Origin: Gryllotalpicola daejeonensis | GTDB lineage: Bacteria; Actinomycetota; Actinomycetes; Actinomycetales; Microbacteriaceae | Reading direction: 5' to 3' | Assembly (NCBI RefSeq): GCF_039538145.1 | Contig: NZ_BAABBV010000002.1 | Span: 620,001 to 684,000 of the forward strand | DNA length: 64,000 bases | Shown here: positions 25,969-35,479 of the stretch, piece by piece | How positions within the stretch are numbered: the stretch's first letter is position 1 | Layout of the letters: every line of letters begins with the position of its first letter | Notes under the pieces: generated by a model | What the model was told of the DNA's origin: nothing | Seen by the model: only the letters and a program-made list of their open reading frames with translations | Databases searched by the model: none | Made by a program: the position numbers and the translations under genes

Positions 25969-27041
25969 ACGCCTCTCGCATCGTGCACCACCGGCTGTTC
26001 TGGCCCGTCGTGGCGCTGGTCGCCCTCATCCTGATCAACACGATCTCGCGTCCGACCTTCCTCAGCATCACCGTGAAAGAGGGCGGCCTCTACGGCTCGC
26101 TCATCGACATCCTGCGCAACAGCTCGCAGCTGATGCTGGTCGCCCTCGGCATGACGCTCGTCATCGCGACCCGCGGCATCGACCTCTCGGTCGGCGCCGT
26201 GCTCGCCGTGGCGGGCGCCGTCTCGCTCACCTTCATCGGCGGCTCGTCGCACCCCGGCGACCTCGGCACGGTCACGATCGCCGTGCTGCTCGGCCTCGCT
26301 GTGACGCTCGTGCTCGGCGCCTGGAACGGGTTCCTCGTCTCGGTGATCAAGATCCAGCCGATCATCGCCACTCTGCTGCTCATGTTCGCCGGGCGCGGCA
26401 TCGCGATGCTCATCACCAAGGGCCAGATCACCACGATCAACAGCCCTCCCTACGCGCAGTTCGCCTCAGGGCACCTGCTCGGGCTGCCCGTGGCGTTCCT
26501 CGTGGCGCTCGCCGTGACGGTGCTCGTCGCCGTGGTCGTGCGCCGCTCCGCCCTCGGCATGCTGATGGAGGCGGTCGGCGTGAACCCCGAGGCGAGCCGC
26601 CTCGCCGGCGTTCAGGCGCGCGGCATCATCTGGATCGTCTATGCGCTCTCCGGTCTGCTCGCGGGCATGTCGGGCATCCTCTACAGCTCCAACATCATGG
26701 CGGCGGATGCCAACAACGCCGGTCTCAACATCGAACTCGACGCCATCCTCGCGGTGGTCATCGGCGGCACCTCGCTCGCGGGCGGCCGCTTCTCGATCGC
26801 CGGCACGGTCGTCGGTGTGCTGATCATCCAGACGCTCACGACGTCGATCACCTTCCTCGGCATCCCGCCCGCCATCACGCCCGTCTTCAAGGCGATCGTC
26901 GTGATCGCGATCTGCCTGACGCAGTCGCAGCGCGTGCGCGCGGCGATCGGCTCGAGACACAGACGAACCAGGCAGACCCCCACAGCAGGAGGGCTCGGCA
27001 CCGAGAGCCCGATCGAGGCAGAGAAGGCGGCGACGGCCTGA
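25965..27041 (+). CDS. YtfT-like sugar ABC permease
   Basis: Membrane permease of 358 residues, eight or more hydrophobic segments, CUT2 class. Visible blocks are GMTLVIATRGIDLSVGAVLA, AVGVNPEASRLAGVQARGI (ATPase-contact loop) and ELDAILAVVIGGTSLAGG. A hydrophilic Arg-rich C-terminal tail of about 35 residues follows the last helix. It starts at ATG 25965 in an ATGA overlap and shares one base with the next permease gene. Confidence 0.92.
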   Translation: MNASRIVHHRLFWPVVALVALILINTISRPTFLSITVKEGGLYGSLIDILRNSSQLMLVALGMTLVIATRGIDLSVGAVLAVAGAVSLTFIGGSSHPGDLGTVTIAVLLGLAVTLVLGAWNGFLVSVIKIQPIIATLLLMFAGRGIAMLITKGQITTINSPPYAQFASGHLLGLPVAFLVALAVTVLVAVVVRRSALGMLMEAVGVNPEASRLAGVQARGIIWIVYALSGLLAGMSGILYSSNIMAADANNAGLNIELDAILAVVIGGTSLAGGRFSIAGTVVGVLIIQTLTTSITFLGIPPAITPVFKAIVVIAICLTQSQRVRAAIGSRHRRTRQTPTAGGLGTESPIEAEKAATA

Positions 27042-28051
27042 TGAGCGCTGAATCCCCCGTCCAGTCCGCGGGCTTCCGCGGCATCCAGACCGGCCCTGTT
27101 CTGCGCCGCGTGAACGCGTGGCTGCCCGTGATCGCGACCGTCGCGATCCTGCTGCTCATGCTGCTCGCCGGCCAGCTCTACTTCGGCGACTTCGTCACGC
27201 CACGGCTGGTCTCGTCGCTGTTCGACAACAACCCGTACCTCATCGTGCTCGCGGTCGGCATGACGTTCGTCATCCTGACCGGCGGCATCGATCTGTCGGT
27301 CGGCTCTGTCATCGCCTTCAGCGGCCTGCTCGGCGCGCAGCTGTTCGCCGCGGGCCTGCCCGCCGTCGTCGTGCTGCCGCTGATGGTGCTCTCCGGCACG
27401 CTCATCGGGGCGGTGATCGGCATCATGGTGGCGGTCTTCGACATCCAGCCGTTCATCGCGTCGCTCGCGGGCATGTTCCTCGCCCGGGGCCTCGCGTACG
27501 TGACGAGCCTCAAGTCGCTGCCGATCAAGAACGACGGCCTCAACTGGCTGCTCGGAACGAGCTGGGGCGGCGGCCAGTGGTACACGACGCCCGGGGTGGT
27601 GCTCGCGTTGCTGCTCGTCGCGCTGGCCTTCTGGGTGCTGCACTACACGCGCTTCGGGCGCACGGTCTACGCGATCGGCGGCAACGAGCAGTCCGCGCGC
27701 CTGATGGGTCTGCCGGTCGGCCGCACGAAGTTCCTCATCTATGTGATCAGCGGCACGGGAGCCGGCATCGCGGGTGTGCTCTTCGCGTCGTACACGCAGT
27801 CGGGGAATCCGCTCGCCGGCCTCGGCATGGAGCTGCAGGCGATCGCCGCGGTTGTCATCGGCGGCACGATCCTGAGCGGCGGCAGCGGCTACGTGCTCGG
27901 CTCGCTCGCCGGTGTGCTCGTCTACGGGCTGATCCAGATCGCGATCACCTACATGAGCGTCGATTCCTGGTGGACGTACATCGTGATCGGCGTGCTGCTC
28001 TTGGTCTTCGTCGTGTTCCAACGGGCGCTGTCGGCACGACGCCGCGGGTGA
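27041..28051 (+). CDS. YjfF-like sugar ABC permease
   Basis: Second permease of the same importer, 336 residues. Family blocks are GMTFVILTGGIDLSVGSVIA, TVYAIGGNEQSARLMGLPVG, and ELQAIAAVVIGGTILSGGSG. In the E. coli ytfQRT-yjfF system two different permeases form the channel, and the same arrangement is seen here. It ends 59 bp before a second ATPase gene. Confidence 0.92.
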   Translation: MSAESPVQSAGFRGIQTGPVLRRVNAWLPVIATVAILLLMLLAGQLYFGDFVTPRLVSSLFDNNPYLIVLAVGMTFVILTGGIDLSVGSVIAFSGLLGAQLFAAGLPAVVVLPLMVLSGTLIGAVIGIMVAVFDIQPFIASLAGMFLARGLAYVTSLKSLPIKNDGLNWLLGTSWGGGQWYTTPGVVLALLLVALAFWVLHYTRFGRTVYAIGGNEQSARLMGLPVGRTKFLIYVISGTGAGIAGVLFASYTQSGNPLAGLGMELQAIAAVVIGGTILSGGSGYVLGSLAGVLVYGLIQIAITYMSVDSWWTYIVIGVLLLVFVVFQRALSARRRG

Positions 28052-28110
28052 GGGGCGAGGCGGTCGCTGCGCGATATCGTGAAGGCGACCCGCCGCAAGG
28101 GAGAGCCGTC

Positions 28111-29634
28111 ATGTCCGTCGCGCCTGTGCTGGAGGCGACCGGGCTGACCGTGCGCTACCCCGGCCAGCTCGCCCTCGACGGCGTCGACCTGCGCCTGTTC
28201 CCCGGCGAGGTGCACTCGCTCATCGGCGAGAACGGGGCGGGCAAGTCGACGCTGATCAAGGCGCTCACGGGCGCGGTGATACCGGATGCCGGCACGCTGC
28301 GGCTCGACGGAGCAGAGGTGTCCTTCGGCAGCCCTGGGGCCGCCGCCGCTGCGGGCATCGCCGTCGTCTACCAAGAGCTCGACCTGCTGCCGAACCTCTC
28401 GGTGGCCGAGAACATCATGCTCGGCCGCGAGCCGCACCGCTTCGGCAGCATCGACTGGCGGCGCACCCGCGAGGAAGCCGTCGCGGCGCTCGCGGCGCTC
28501 GACATCTTCATCGATCCGGCGAGCCCGCTGCAGCAGCATCCCGCCGCCGTGCAGCAGCTCGTCGCGATCGCGCGAGCCGTCCGCACGCAGCCGCGCGTGC
28601 TCATCCTCGACGAGCCGACCTCGAGCCTCGACCAGTCAGAGGTCACCGAGCTGTTCCGCGTGATCCGCACGCTCAAGGAAGCCGGCGTGGCGATCGTGTT
28701 CATCACGCACTTCCTCGAGCAGGTCTATGAGGTCTCCGACCGCCTCACCGTGCTGCGCGGTGGCCGGCTGGTCGGCGAGTACCTCACTCGCGAGATCCTG
28801 CAGGCAGAGCTCGTCGGGAAGATGCTCGGGCGGCATGTCGAGTCGCTCGACGAGTTCGAGCTGCGCCAGTCAGAGCCCGACGACCGGCAGCCGGTGTTCC
28901 TCGAAGCACGGGGGCTCGGGCGCGACGGCGTCGTCGCTCCGTTCGACCTGCGCGTGCGCGAGGGCGAGGTGCTCGGCCTCGCCGGGCTGCTCGGCTCCGG
29001 CCGCACCGAGCTCGCGCGGCTCATCAGCGGCGTCGACCGTCATGGCAGCGGGCGGCTCACCGTCGAGGGGGCCGAGCTGCGCCCTGGGGCGATGCGCGCG
29101 GCGATCGCGCGCGGAGTGGTCTATTCCGCTGAGGACCGGCGCTACGGCGGCATCATCGAGGACCTGAGCATCGAGGACAACATCCTGCTGGCGCTGCAGG
29201 CGCAGCGCGGCTGGATGCGGCGCGCGAGTGCCGCGCGTCGCCGCGAGCTCGCGCAGAGCTGGATCGAGGCGCTCGGCATCGTTCCGGCAGACCCGCAGTT
29301 GCGCGCCGGCGCGCTCTCCGGCGGGAACCAGCAGAAGGTGCTGCTGGCGCGCTGGCTCGCCGTGGCTCCGCGGCTGCTGATTCTTGATGAGCCGACCCGA
29401 GGCATCGATATCGGGGCGAAGGTCGAGTTGCAGCGCCTCATGCTGTCCCTCGCGCAAGAGGGAATGGCGGTGGTGTTCATCTCGGGGGAACTTGAGGAGC
29501 TTCTGCGGGTCAGCGATCGCATCGGGGTCATGCGCGAGCGCCGGCTGGTCGGCGTGCTCGAGAACGACGCGCTCAGCTATGAGGACGTGCTCGCGCTGAT
29601 CGCGCGCTCGAGTCGCGGTGATGACGATGAGTGA
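28111..29634 (+). CDS. YtfR-like sugar ABC ATPase, two-domain (second copy)
   Basis: A further double nucleotide-binding protein of 507 residues. The first domain has GENGAGKST and VLILDEPTSSLD; the second has GLLGSGRTE, signature LSGGNQQKVLLARWL and LLILDEPTRGIDIGAK. The ATG at 28111 follows AAGGGAGAG. No permease or binding protein follows, so the locus carries two ATPases for one binding protein and two permeases. It may be an alternative subunit for the same channel or may serve permeases elsewhere. It overlaps the LacI gene by 17 bp. Confidence 0.92.
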   Translation: MSVAPVLEATGLTVRYPGQLALDGVDLRLFPGEVHSLIGENGAGKSTLIKALTGAVIPDAGTLRLDGAEVSFGSPGAAAAAGIAVVYQELDLLPNLSVAENIMLGREPHRFGSIDWRRTREEAVAALAALDIFIDPASPLQQHPAAVQQLVAIARAVRTQPRVLILDEPTSSLDQSEVTELFRVIRTLKEAGVAIVFITHFLEQVYEVSDRLTVLRGGRLVGEYLTREILQAELVGKMLGRHVESLDEFELRQSEPDDRQPVFLEARGLGRDGVVAPFDLRVREGEVLGLAGLLGSGRTELARLISGVDRHGSGRLTVEGAELRPGAMRAAIARGVVYSAEDRRYGGIIEDLSIEDNILLALQAQRGWMRRASAARRRELAQSWIEALGIVPADPQLRAGALSGGNQQKVLLARWLAVAPRLLILDEPTRGIDIGAKVELQRLMLSLAQEGMAVVFISGELEELLRVSDRIGVMRERRLVGVLENDALSYEDVLALIARSSRGDDDE

Positions 29635-30652
29635 GAAGGTGGCGAGGTCCGCGACCATCTTCGACGTCGCGCGACTGGCGGGCGTCTCGCATCAGACCGT
29701 CTCGCGCGTCATCAACAGCCACCCGAGTGTGAAGCCGGAGACGCGCGCGCGGGTCGAAGAGGCGATTCTGCAGCTGCGCTATCAGCCCTCACCCGCCGCA
29801 CGCAGCCTGGTCACCAAGCGGTCGCGGACGATCGGGCTGATCACGTCGGATGCCGCGGACTACGGCCCCTCGATGGTCGCGAACCAGTTCAGCGACGCCG
29901 CTCGCGCCGCTCGCTACGCGGTGATGACCGTGACCGTGCCTGAGGCCCAGCCGTCGGCGGCCCGCGACGCGGTCGAGGCTCTGCTGCGGCAGAACGTCGA
30001 GGCGATCGTCATCGTGGTCGTGGACGTGGCCGTGGCAGACCTCGCGAACGCGGTCGAGACCAACACCCCGATCGTCTTCGTCGATGCGCGGCGCTCGTGG
30101 GACCCGCGCTCGACGGGCATCGACCAGTACAACGGAGCCCGACTCGCGGTGCGCCACCTGCTGGGGCTCGGCTTCGACACCGTGGCGCACGTGAGCGGCC
30201 CGGTGAGGAATCCGGACGCCATCGAGCGCATCCGCGGATGGGCCGACGAGCTGGCAGGCGCCGGCGCGCCGCACGGGCTGCGCCTCGACGGTGACTGGTC
30301 GCCGGCGAGCGGCTACGCGGCGGGAATCGAGTTGCCCGTGACCCCCGGAGAGACCGCGGTGTTCGCCGCCAACGACCAGATGGCCCTCGGCCTGATCGCG
30401 GCGTTGCGCTCGCGCGGGTTCAGCGTGCCGCGCGACGTGAGCGTGGTGGGCTTCGACGACGTACCGGAGGCGGCCTACTTCCAGCCGCCCCTCACGACGG
30501 TGCATCAGAACTTCGCTGCGCTGGGTCGGGCGACCATGGACAGGGTCGTGGCGCTGCTCGACGAGGGCGAAGAGCCGCTCGAGCCGCGGCTGATCGGCGC
30601 TCGCCTCAGCATCCGCGACTCGACGACCGCGGCCGTTCCGGTGGAGCACTAG
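29618..30652 (+). CDS. LacI-family regulator at the end of the YtfQRT-like operon
   Basis: Repressor of about 342 residues. The helix-turn-helix reads TIFDVARLAGVSHQTVSRVINSHPSV and the effector domain has VFAANDQMALGLIAALRSRG and VPRDVSVVGFDDVPEAAYFQ. The start may be GTG 29618 or the ATGs at 29621 or 29627; all overlap the ATPase gene. Co-transcription with the importer implies feedback control of that operon, possibly through operators in 23022-23307. Confidence 0.9.
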   Translation: MMTMSEKVARSATIFDVARLAGVSHQTVSRVINSHPSVKPETRARVEEAILQLRYQPSPAARSLVTKRSRTIGLITSDAADYGPSMVANQFSDAARAARYAVMTVTVPEAQPSAARDAVEALLRQNVEAIVIVVVDVAVADLANAVETNTPIVFVDARRSWDPRSTGIDQYNGARLAVRHLLGLGFDTVAHVSGPVRNPDAIERIRGWADELAGAGAPHGLRLDGDWSPASGYAAGIELPVTPGETAVFAANDQMALGLIAALRSRGFSVPRDVSVVGFDDVPEAAYFQPPLTTVHQNFAALGRATMDRVVALLDEGEEPLEPRLIGARLSIRDSTTAAVPVEH

Positions 30653-30671
30653 GCGAGAGGGGGATGGCGAC

Positions 30672-31022
30672 ATGCTGATTCCTGCCGTCGCGGTCCATCG
30701 CCGAGCTGCCCAGGCCGTGGCGGCCGCGGTCATGCTGGCACTGAGCCTGAGCGGGTGCTCGCACGTCGCTGTGCCGAAGACCGGCTCTGTGACCGTCGAG
30801 GTGTCGAACGCCGCGTCACCCACGGGGCGCGTGACGATCACCGCCGGGCACGGCTACACGAAGGTGCTCACCCTGTCGGGGACAGAGTCGCGGCGCGTCG
30901 ATGGCGTGCCACTCGGTCACGTGACGGTCGCACTCGACGGCGCCTGCACGCTGGAGCGCACGCTGAGCAAGGACGACCCGTCTATGAATGTCAGCGTTCG
31001 GGGAAAACACTGCAGCGTATGA
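30672..31022 (+). CDS. Small lipoprotein of unknown function
   Basis: A 116-residue protein starting at ATG 30672 after GAGGGGGATGG. The signal sequence ends in the lipobox LSGC at about residue 29. The mature part is a short beta-rich domain (GSVTVEVSN, GRVTITAGHGYTKVLTLSG, GVPLGHVTVALDGAC). The pattern suggests a carboxypeptidase-regulatory or PEGA-like beta sandwich, but I do not recognise a family. Two Cys residues near the C-terminus could form a disulphide. It follows the LacI gene by 19 bp. Confidence 0.65.
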   Translation: MLIPAVAVHRRAAQAVAAAVMLALSLSGCSHVAVPKTGSVTVEVSNAASPTGRVTITAGHGYTKVLTLSGTESRRVDGVPLGHVTVALDGACTLERTLSKDDPSMNVSVRGKHCSV

Positions 31023-31219
31023 GAAACCCGTGGTGACGCGTGCTGGGGCAGAACCGGTGAGCCGAATCTATATTCGCTTATTTTTAGAATTTTGTCCCCA
31101 TTGCATCGAATCCGTGTTACACCGTTCGTAAGTCCCCGCGCCACGTGGATGAGAGTACGAGCACCGATCGCAGGCTTCGCCTGTGCGGTGTTCGGAGTTA
31201 TGACCGGAAGGGTCGTGCC
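31023..31219 (+). promoter_or_regulatory. AT-rich upstream region of the DUF222-HNH gene
   Basis: Around 31065-31105 the sequence drops to markedly low GC (CGCTTATTTTTAGAATTTTG), unlike anything else nearby. A promoter for the downstream gene probably lies here, but I cannot place -35 and -10 elements with confidence. Confidence 0.35.
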
Positions 31220-32686
31220 GTGGCTGCTGTGGGCGGGGGTCTGCGTGAGGCGTTCGAGCGCCTGGATGCGGTGCTGCCGGTCTCGCTGGCGCTGCTGACG
31301 GATGACCAGCTGGTGGGGCTCGCGCAGGACGCGGAGGCGCTGATCCGGCAGGCCGACGCACTGGGCGTGGCCGTCGCCCGCGAGTTCGACAACCGCACCG
31401 ATGAGACCCTGGGTGAGGAGTCTCTGGCCAGGAAGCTTGGGGCGAGGAAGCCCTGGGGTGCGTTGGAGACCGTGACCCGCACCTCCGCGAAAGACGCCCG
31501 CGAGCGCATCTTGGAGGCGCGGCGGCTGGCGAAGCTGCCGGTGCTCGAGGCCGCGGTCGACGACGGTGTGCTCGGGCGGGCGCAAGCCGCTGCGATCATC
31601 GAACCGCTGCTTCCCGCCTGCGACCGCGCCGACGCCGCCTTGGTTCACTCAGCGTGCGAGAACCTCGTGGACCTCTCCCGGGTACTGCCGGCCACTGCGG
31701 TCGTCGAAGCCGCCCAGGCCTGGGCGCTGGTCCTGGACCCGGACGGCATCGAACCGGTGGAGAACGCCGCCGTCGAGAAACGGTTCTTCCGCCTGGGCCG
31801 CGCCACAGACGGACTCGTGAAGTTCTCCGGCGCCCTGCCCGTAGAACAGGCCGCGGCCATCCGCGCCGTCCTGGACGCATACCTCAACCCGCGCGCCGGA
31901 GCATCGGTGAGGTTCACCCCGGCAGCTGACGACGGTGCCGGGGCCGGGAATGGCGAGGGCGGCGCGAGCGAGACCACCGCGAACGGCGACGCCGCCGGCA
32001 CTGGCGGCACTGGCGGCACTCGCGGCACCGGTGGGAGTGTGCTGCGCGGCCCGAGCGGCACGCCGCTGCTGACCGCGACCGAGACCCAGCCGCCGGCGGA
32101 TACCCGCACCCCGGACCAGAAACGCGCCGACATCCTCCACGCCGTATTCGCCGCCGCCCGCGCACCCGAAACACCCACCATGGGCGGAGCCCACCCGACC
32201 GTCTTGGTGGTGGTGTCCAAGGACGAGTTCGAGACCGGGCACGGGGCGGCCCGCATCGACGGCGAAACAGAACCCATCTCGGCGAAGACGGCCAAGCGGA
32301 TCGCCGAGACCGGCGGCTACCAGGAAGTCCAGATCGACTCGGCCGGGAAGATCCTCAACCTCGGAGACACCAAACGATGCGCCACCGTCTGGCAGCGCAA
32401 AGCACTCGCCGTCAGAGACAAAGGCTGCATCATCCCCGGCTGCACCATCCCGGCCAGATGGTGCGAAGTGCACCACATCAGACCCGACCGAGACGGCGGA
32501 CCCACCGACATCCTCAACCTCACCCTCCTGTGCTGGTTCCACCACCACGACATCGACACCGGCCCCTACCAACTGCGCATGGGCGAGGACGGAACCCCCG
32601 AAATCCGGTGGATCTTCGGCAGCCACGCCACCGCATGGGTCAAAGCCGTCCACACCCCGAGACAAGCTCTCACCACCGCCGCGTAA
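31220..32686 (+). CDS. DUF222 and HNH endonuclease domain protein (13E12 repeat family)
   Basis: About 488 residues from a GTG at 31220, preceded by GGAAGGG; an in-frame ATG at 31145 lacks such a site. The N-terminal two thirds form the helical DUF222 domain. A Gly/Thr-rich low-complexity linker (TGGTGGTRGTGGS) separates it from a C-terminal HNH nuclease domain with C..PGC, WCEVHHI and LTLLCWFHHHD. Members occur in many copies in actinobacterial genomes and have been discussed as mobile or repetitive; their job is unknown. It has its own AT-rich upstream region and no functional link with the sugar genes around it. Confidence 0.9.
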   Translation: MAAVGGGLREAFERLDAVLPVSLALLTDDQLVGLAQDAEALIRQADALGVAVAREFDNRTDETLGEESLARKLGARKPWGALETVTRTSAKDARERILEARRLAKLPVLEAAVDDGVLGRAQAAAIIEPLLPACDRADAALVHSACENLVDLSRVLPATAVVEAAQAWALVLDPDGIEPVENAAVEKRFFRLGRATDGLVKFSGALPVEQAAAIRAVLDAYLNPRAGASVRFTPAADDGAGAGNGEGGASETTANGDAAGTGGTGGTRGTGGSVLRGPSGTPLLTATETQPPADTRTPDQKRADILHAVFAAARAPETPTMGGAHPTVLVVVSKDEFETGHGAARIDGETEPISAKTAKRIAETGGYQEVQIDSAGKILNLGDTKRCATVWQRKALAVRDKGCIIPGCTIPARWCEVHHIRPDRDGGPTDILNLTLLCWFHHHDIDTGPYQLRMGEDGTPEIRWIFGSHATAWVKAVHTPRQALTTAA

Positions 32687-32720
32687 ACACTCCGCGCTCG
32701 AAGCGGCCCAGCGAATCCCC

Positions 32721-32736
32721 GGGCAGGACTCTGCCC
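32721..32736. terminator. Short hairpin between convergent genes
   Basis: GGGCAG and CTGCCC flank the loop GACT in the 81-bp gap between the HNH gene and the permease gene. The stem is short and there is no T-run, so it is only a possible terminator. Confidence 0.4.
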
Positions 32737-32767
32737 CGCGCACACGGCGCGCACAGGCATCCGCCCG

Positions 32768-34282
32768 CTAGATCGAGATCCAGCCTGCGGCGAGCGCGAT
32801 CAGGCCGGCGATCGCGGCGGCGACCGTGAAGGCGGCGAGCGCAGCCTCCCACGGCCGGAAGATCCGGCGGCCGCTGCGGCGGCGCGCCGCAGCGAACAGC
32901 AGCGACGCGGGCGCGTAGACGATCGCCGAGATCAGCAGGTAGGTCACGCCCGTCGCGTAGACGAGGAACAGCGTGTAGACGAGGGCAAGCGCCGCGACCG
33001 CGATGGGCCCGATCGATGAGCGACCGGATGCCTGCCCCGATCGCCGCCCGACGATCGACTCGCGCAGCGCGAACCCCGCGGTCAGCACATACGGCACCAC
33101 GGCGAGCGCGGCACACAGCATCAGGCAGAACTGGAACGCATCACTCGAGAACAGAGAGACCACGATGAGCAGCTGCACGGCAAGGGTCGTGAGCAGCAAG
33201 GCGCTGCTCGGCACACCGGCGCGGTTCACGCGGGCGAAGATCGCGGGCGCGTCACCGGCGCGGGCGGCGTTGAAGAACACCTCGGCCGCCATGAGCGTCC
33301 AGGCGAGGAACGCCCCAAGGACCGACACGAGCAGCCCGATCGAGACGAACACGGCACCCCACGGGCCGACCACGGCGGCGAGCACTCCGGCCATCGAGGG
33401 CTGGTGCTCACCCGCGAGGGTCGCGACGGGCAGTGCGGCGTACGCCACGAGCGTCACCAGCATCAGGATCAGCAGCACACTGCCGAAGCCGAGCATCGTC
33501 GCCCGGCCGACGTCGCGGCGCTTGCGCGCATAGCGCGAGTACACCGATGCTCCCTCGACGCCGAGGAAGACGAAGACCGCGACGAGCATGCTCGAGCGCA
33601 CCTGCCCGAACAGCGCGCCGAGGGAGGAGGCATCCCCGGCGCCTACCCACAGGTTCGCCGAGAAGGTGTGCCAGTTCACGCCGACCAGCGCCACGAGCAC
33701 GATGAAGACCACGATCGGCACGATCTTCGCGATCGTGACGACGGTGTTGATCAGCGCCGCCTGCCGCACGCCGCGCACGATCAGGAAGTGGAACGCCCAA
33801 AGAATCGCGGTCGAGAGCAGGGCGGATGCCGGCGTGTTCCCCTCGCCGAGGATCGGGAACACCTGCCCGAGGGTCGAGCCGATCAGCACGACATAGGTGC
33901 CGTTGCCTGCGATGGCGCTCGCCCAGTAACCGAACGCCGAGAAGAACCCGACGTAGTCGCCGAACCCTGCCTTCGCATACGCGAAGATGCCGGCATCGAG
34001 ATCCGGCCGCGTCACGGCGAGGCGCTGGAAGACGAGCGCGAGCATGAGCGTGCCGAGGCCCGAGACGATCCAGGCGATCAGGGCGCCGACCACGCCCGTC
34101 GACGCCGCGAAGTCGGCGGGCAGCGAATAGACGCCCGCGCCGACCATGGTGCCGACGACGAGGGTGCTGAGTGCGATGACCGGCAGGGTGCGCTTCGCCG
34201 TCGCACCGCTCTCGTGGGCCGAATCGGCTGAGCGAGAGGAGGCGGAAAGGGCGATCGGTGAGGTGGGGACTGGCGAAGACAC
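32768..34282 (-). CDS. APC-superfamily amino acid antiporter (basic amino acid/polyamine type)
   Basis: Membrane transporter of 504 residues with about 12-13 hydrophobic segments. The opening helix ALSTLVVGTMVGAGVYSLPADFA carries the GxGxYxLP-like substrate loop of the arginine/ornithine (ArcD-like) antiporter group. LDAGIFAYAKAGFGDYVGFF and FVFLGVEGASVYSRYA are also typical. The start is probably a GTG at 34282. It stands alone, divergent from the zinc dehydrogenase gene, with no arginine-catabolism genes nearby. The exact amino acids exchanged cannot be read from sequence. Confidence 0.85.
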   Translation of the reverse strand: MSSPVPTSPIALSASSRSADSAHESGATAKRTLPVIALSTLVVGTMVGAGVYSLPADFAASTGVVGALIAWIVSGLGTLMLALVFQRLAVTRPDLDAGIFAYAKAGFGDYVGFFSAFGYWASAIAGNGTYVVLIGSTLGQVFPILGEGNTPASALLSTAILWAFHFLIVRGVRQAALINTVVTIAKIVPIVVFIVLVALVGVNWHTFSANLWVGAGDASSLGALFGQVRSSMLVAVFVFLGVEGASVYSRYARKRRDVGRATMLGFGSVLLILMLVTLVAYAALPVATLAGEHQPSMAGVLAAVVGPWGAVFVSIGLLVSVLGAFLAWTLMAAEVFFNAARAGDAPAIFARVNRAGVPSSALLLTTLAVQLLIVVSLFSSDAFQFCLMLCAALAVVPYVLTAGFALRESIVGRRSGQASGRSSIGPIAVAALALVYTLFLVYATGVTYLLISAIVYAPASLLFAAARRRSGRRIFRPWEAALAAFTVAAAIAGLIALAAGWISI

Positions 34283-34359
34283 GACCTTCTATTGTCCCGC
34301 GTCCGCCTGGGAGCGCCCTTGAGGCGCCTCCACTGCGCACGGTGCGCGAGGATGGCGGC

Positions 34360-35469
34360 ATGAAGGTCCGCGCCGCCGTCCTCCGCTCCCCCGGCACCCC
34401 GCCCGTCGTCGAAGAGGTCGAGCTGGCCGAGCCGCGGGTGGGCGAGATCCTCGTGCGCATCGAGGCCGCGGGGGTCTGCCACAGCGACTACCACTACATG
34501 ACCGGCGACCTCACCGCGCCGCTGCCACTGGTGCTCGGGCATGAGGGGGCCGGTGTCGTCGAAGCGGTGGGGCCGCAGGCATCCGGTCGCATCAGCGTCG
34601 GCGACCGCGTCGCCCTGCTCTGGCGCCCGCGCTGCGGAAGCTGCGAGGCGTGCCTGTCTGGCAACCCGGTGCTGTGCGAGCTCGGCAAGGTGCAGGCGGC
34701 GACGGGAGGGCTGCCCGACGGCACCTCGCGCCTCTCGCTTCCCGACGGCGGCGCCCTGCATCACTTGATGGGCGTCTCGTGCTTCGCCGACCACGTCGTC
34801 GTGAACGAGAACGCAGCAGTCGTCGTGCCCGACGGGGTACCGGCCGAGATCGCCGCCATCTCGGCCTGCGCCGTCATCACCGGCGTCGGCGCGGTATGGA
34901 ATGTCGTCTCGCACGCGGCCGGCCGCCCGCTGCTCGTCATCGGCGCGGGCGGCGTCGGGCTCTCGGCGATCATGGGCGCAGCGCTCACGGGCGCGCACCC
35001 GATCATCGCGATCGACATCGACGACCACAAGCTCGAACTCGCGCGCGATTTCGGCGCGACCGTCACGGTCAATTCGAGACAGACGGATGCCACGGCCGCG
35101 GTGCTGGCTGCGACCGACGGTCGCGGGGTGCCGTGGGCGATCGAGGCGATCGGCCGCCCGGCGACGCTGCGGCAGGCGCTCGACTGCACGGCAGCGGGCG
35201 GCACGGTCGTGGCGGTCGGGCTCGGCGCAGTCGACACCGAATTCGCGGTGCCGCTCAACCAGCTCGTGCAGCGGCAGAAGCGCGTCGTGGGGTCGCTCTA
35301 CGGGTCGAGCAATCCGTTCATCGACCTGCCGCGCATCTTCGCGCTGTACCTGGCGGGCCGCCTTCCCTTAGGCCGGCTGCTGGGCGACCGGATGCCTCTC
35401 ACCTCGGTCGCCGAGGCGTACGACCGCCTCGTCGGCGGCGCGGTCGGCCGCGGCATCCTGACTCCTTAA
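34360..35469 (+). CDS. Zinc-dependent alcohol dehydrogenase (MDR family)
   Basis: NAD(P)-dependent dehydrogenase of 369 residues. The catalytic zinc site is GVCHSD (Cys about 40) with GHEGAG (His about 61). The structural zinc loop has four Cys at about 92, 95, 98 and 106 (CGSCEACLSGNPVLC). The Rossmann fold shows VIGAGGVGLSA followed by AIDIDD, whose acidic residues favour NAD. It resembles the class III/aryl-alcohol branch. The ATG at 34360 follows GAGGATGG. It is convergent with the GH127 gene, 10 bp apart. A sugar or furfural-type alcohol role is possible, but the substrate is not determinable. Confidence 0.9.
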   Translation: MKVRAAVLRSPGTPPVVEEVELAEPRVGEILVRIEAAGVCHSDYHYMTGDLTAPLPLVLGHEGAGVVEAVGPQASGRISVGDRVALLWRPRCGSCEACLSGNPVLCELGKVQAATGGLPDGTSRLSLPDGGALHHLMGVSCFADHVVVNENAAVVVPDGVPAEIAAISACAVITGVGAVWNVVSHAAGRPLLVIGAGGVGLSAIMGAALTGAHPIIAIDIDDHKLELARDFGATVTVNSRQTDATAAVLAATDGRGVPWAIEAIGRPATLRQALDCTAAGGTVVAVGLGAVDTEFAVPLNQLVQRQKRVVGSLYGSSNPFIDLPRIFALYLAGRLPLGRLLGDRMPLTSVAEAYDRLVGGAVGRGILTP

Positions 35470-35479
35470 TCCTGACTAC

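Noticed and set aside
32768..34282. Assigning the APC transporter to the sugar pathway
   Set aside because: Its signatures are those of basic amino acid/polyamine antiporters and it stands alone; no link with sugars is visible.
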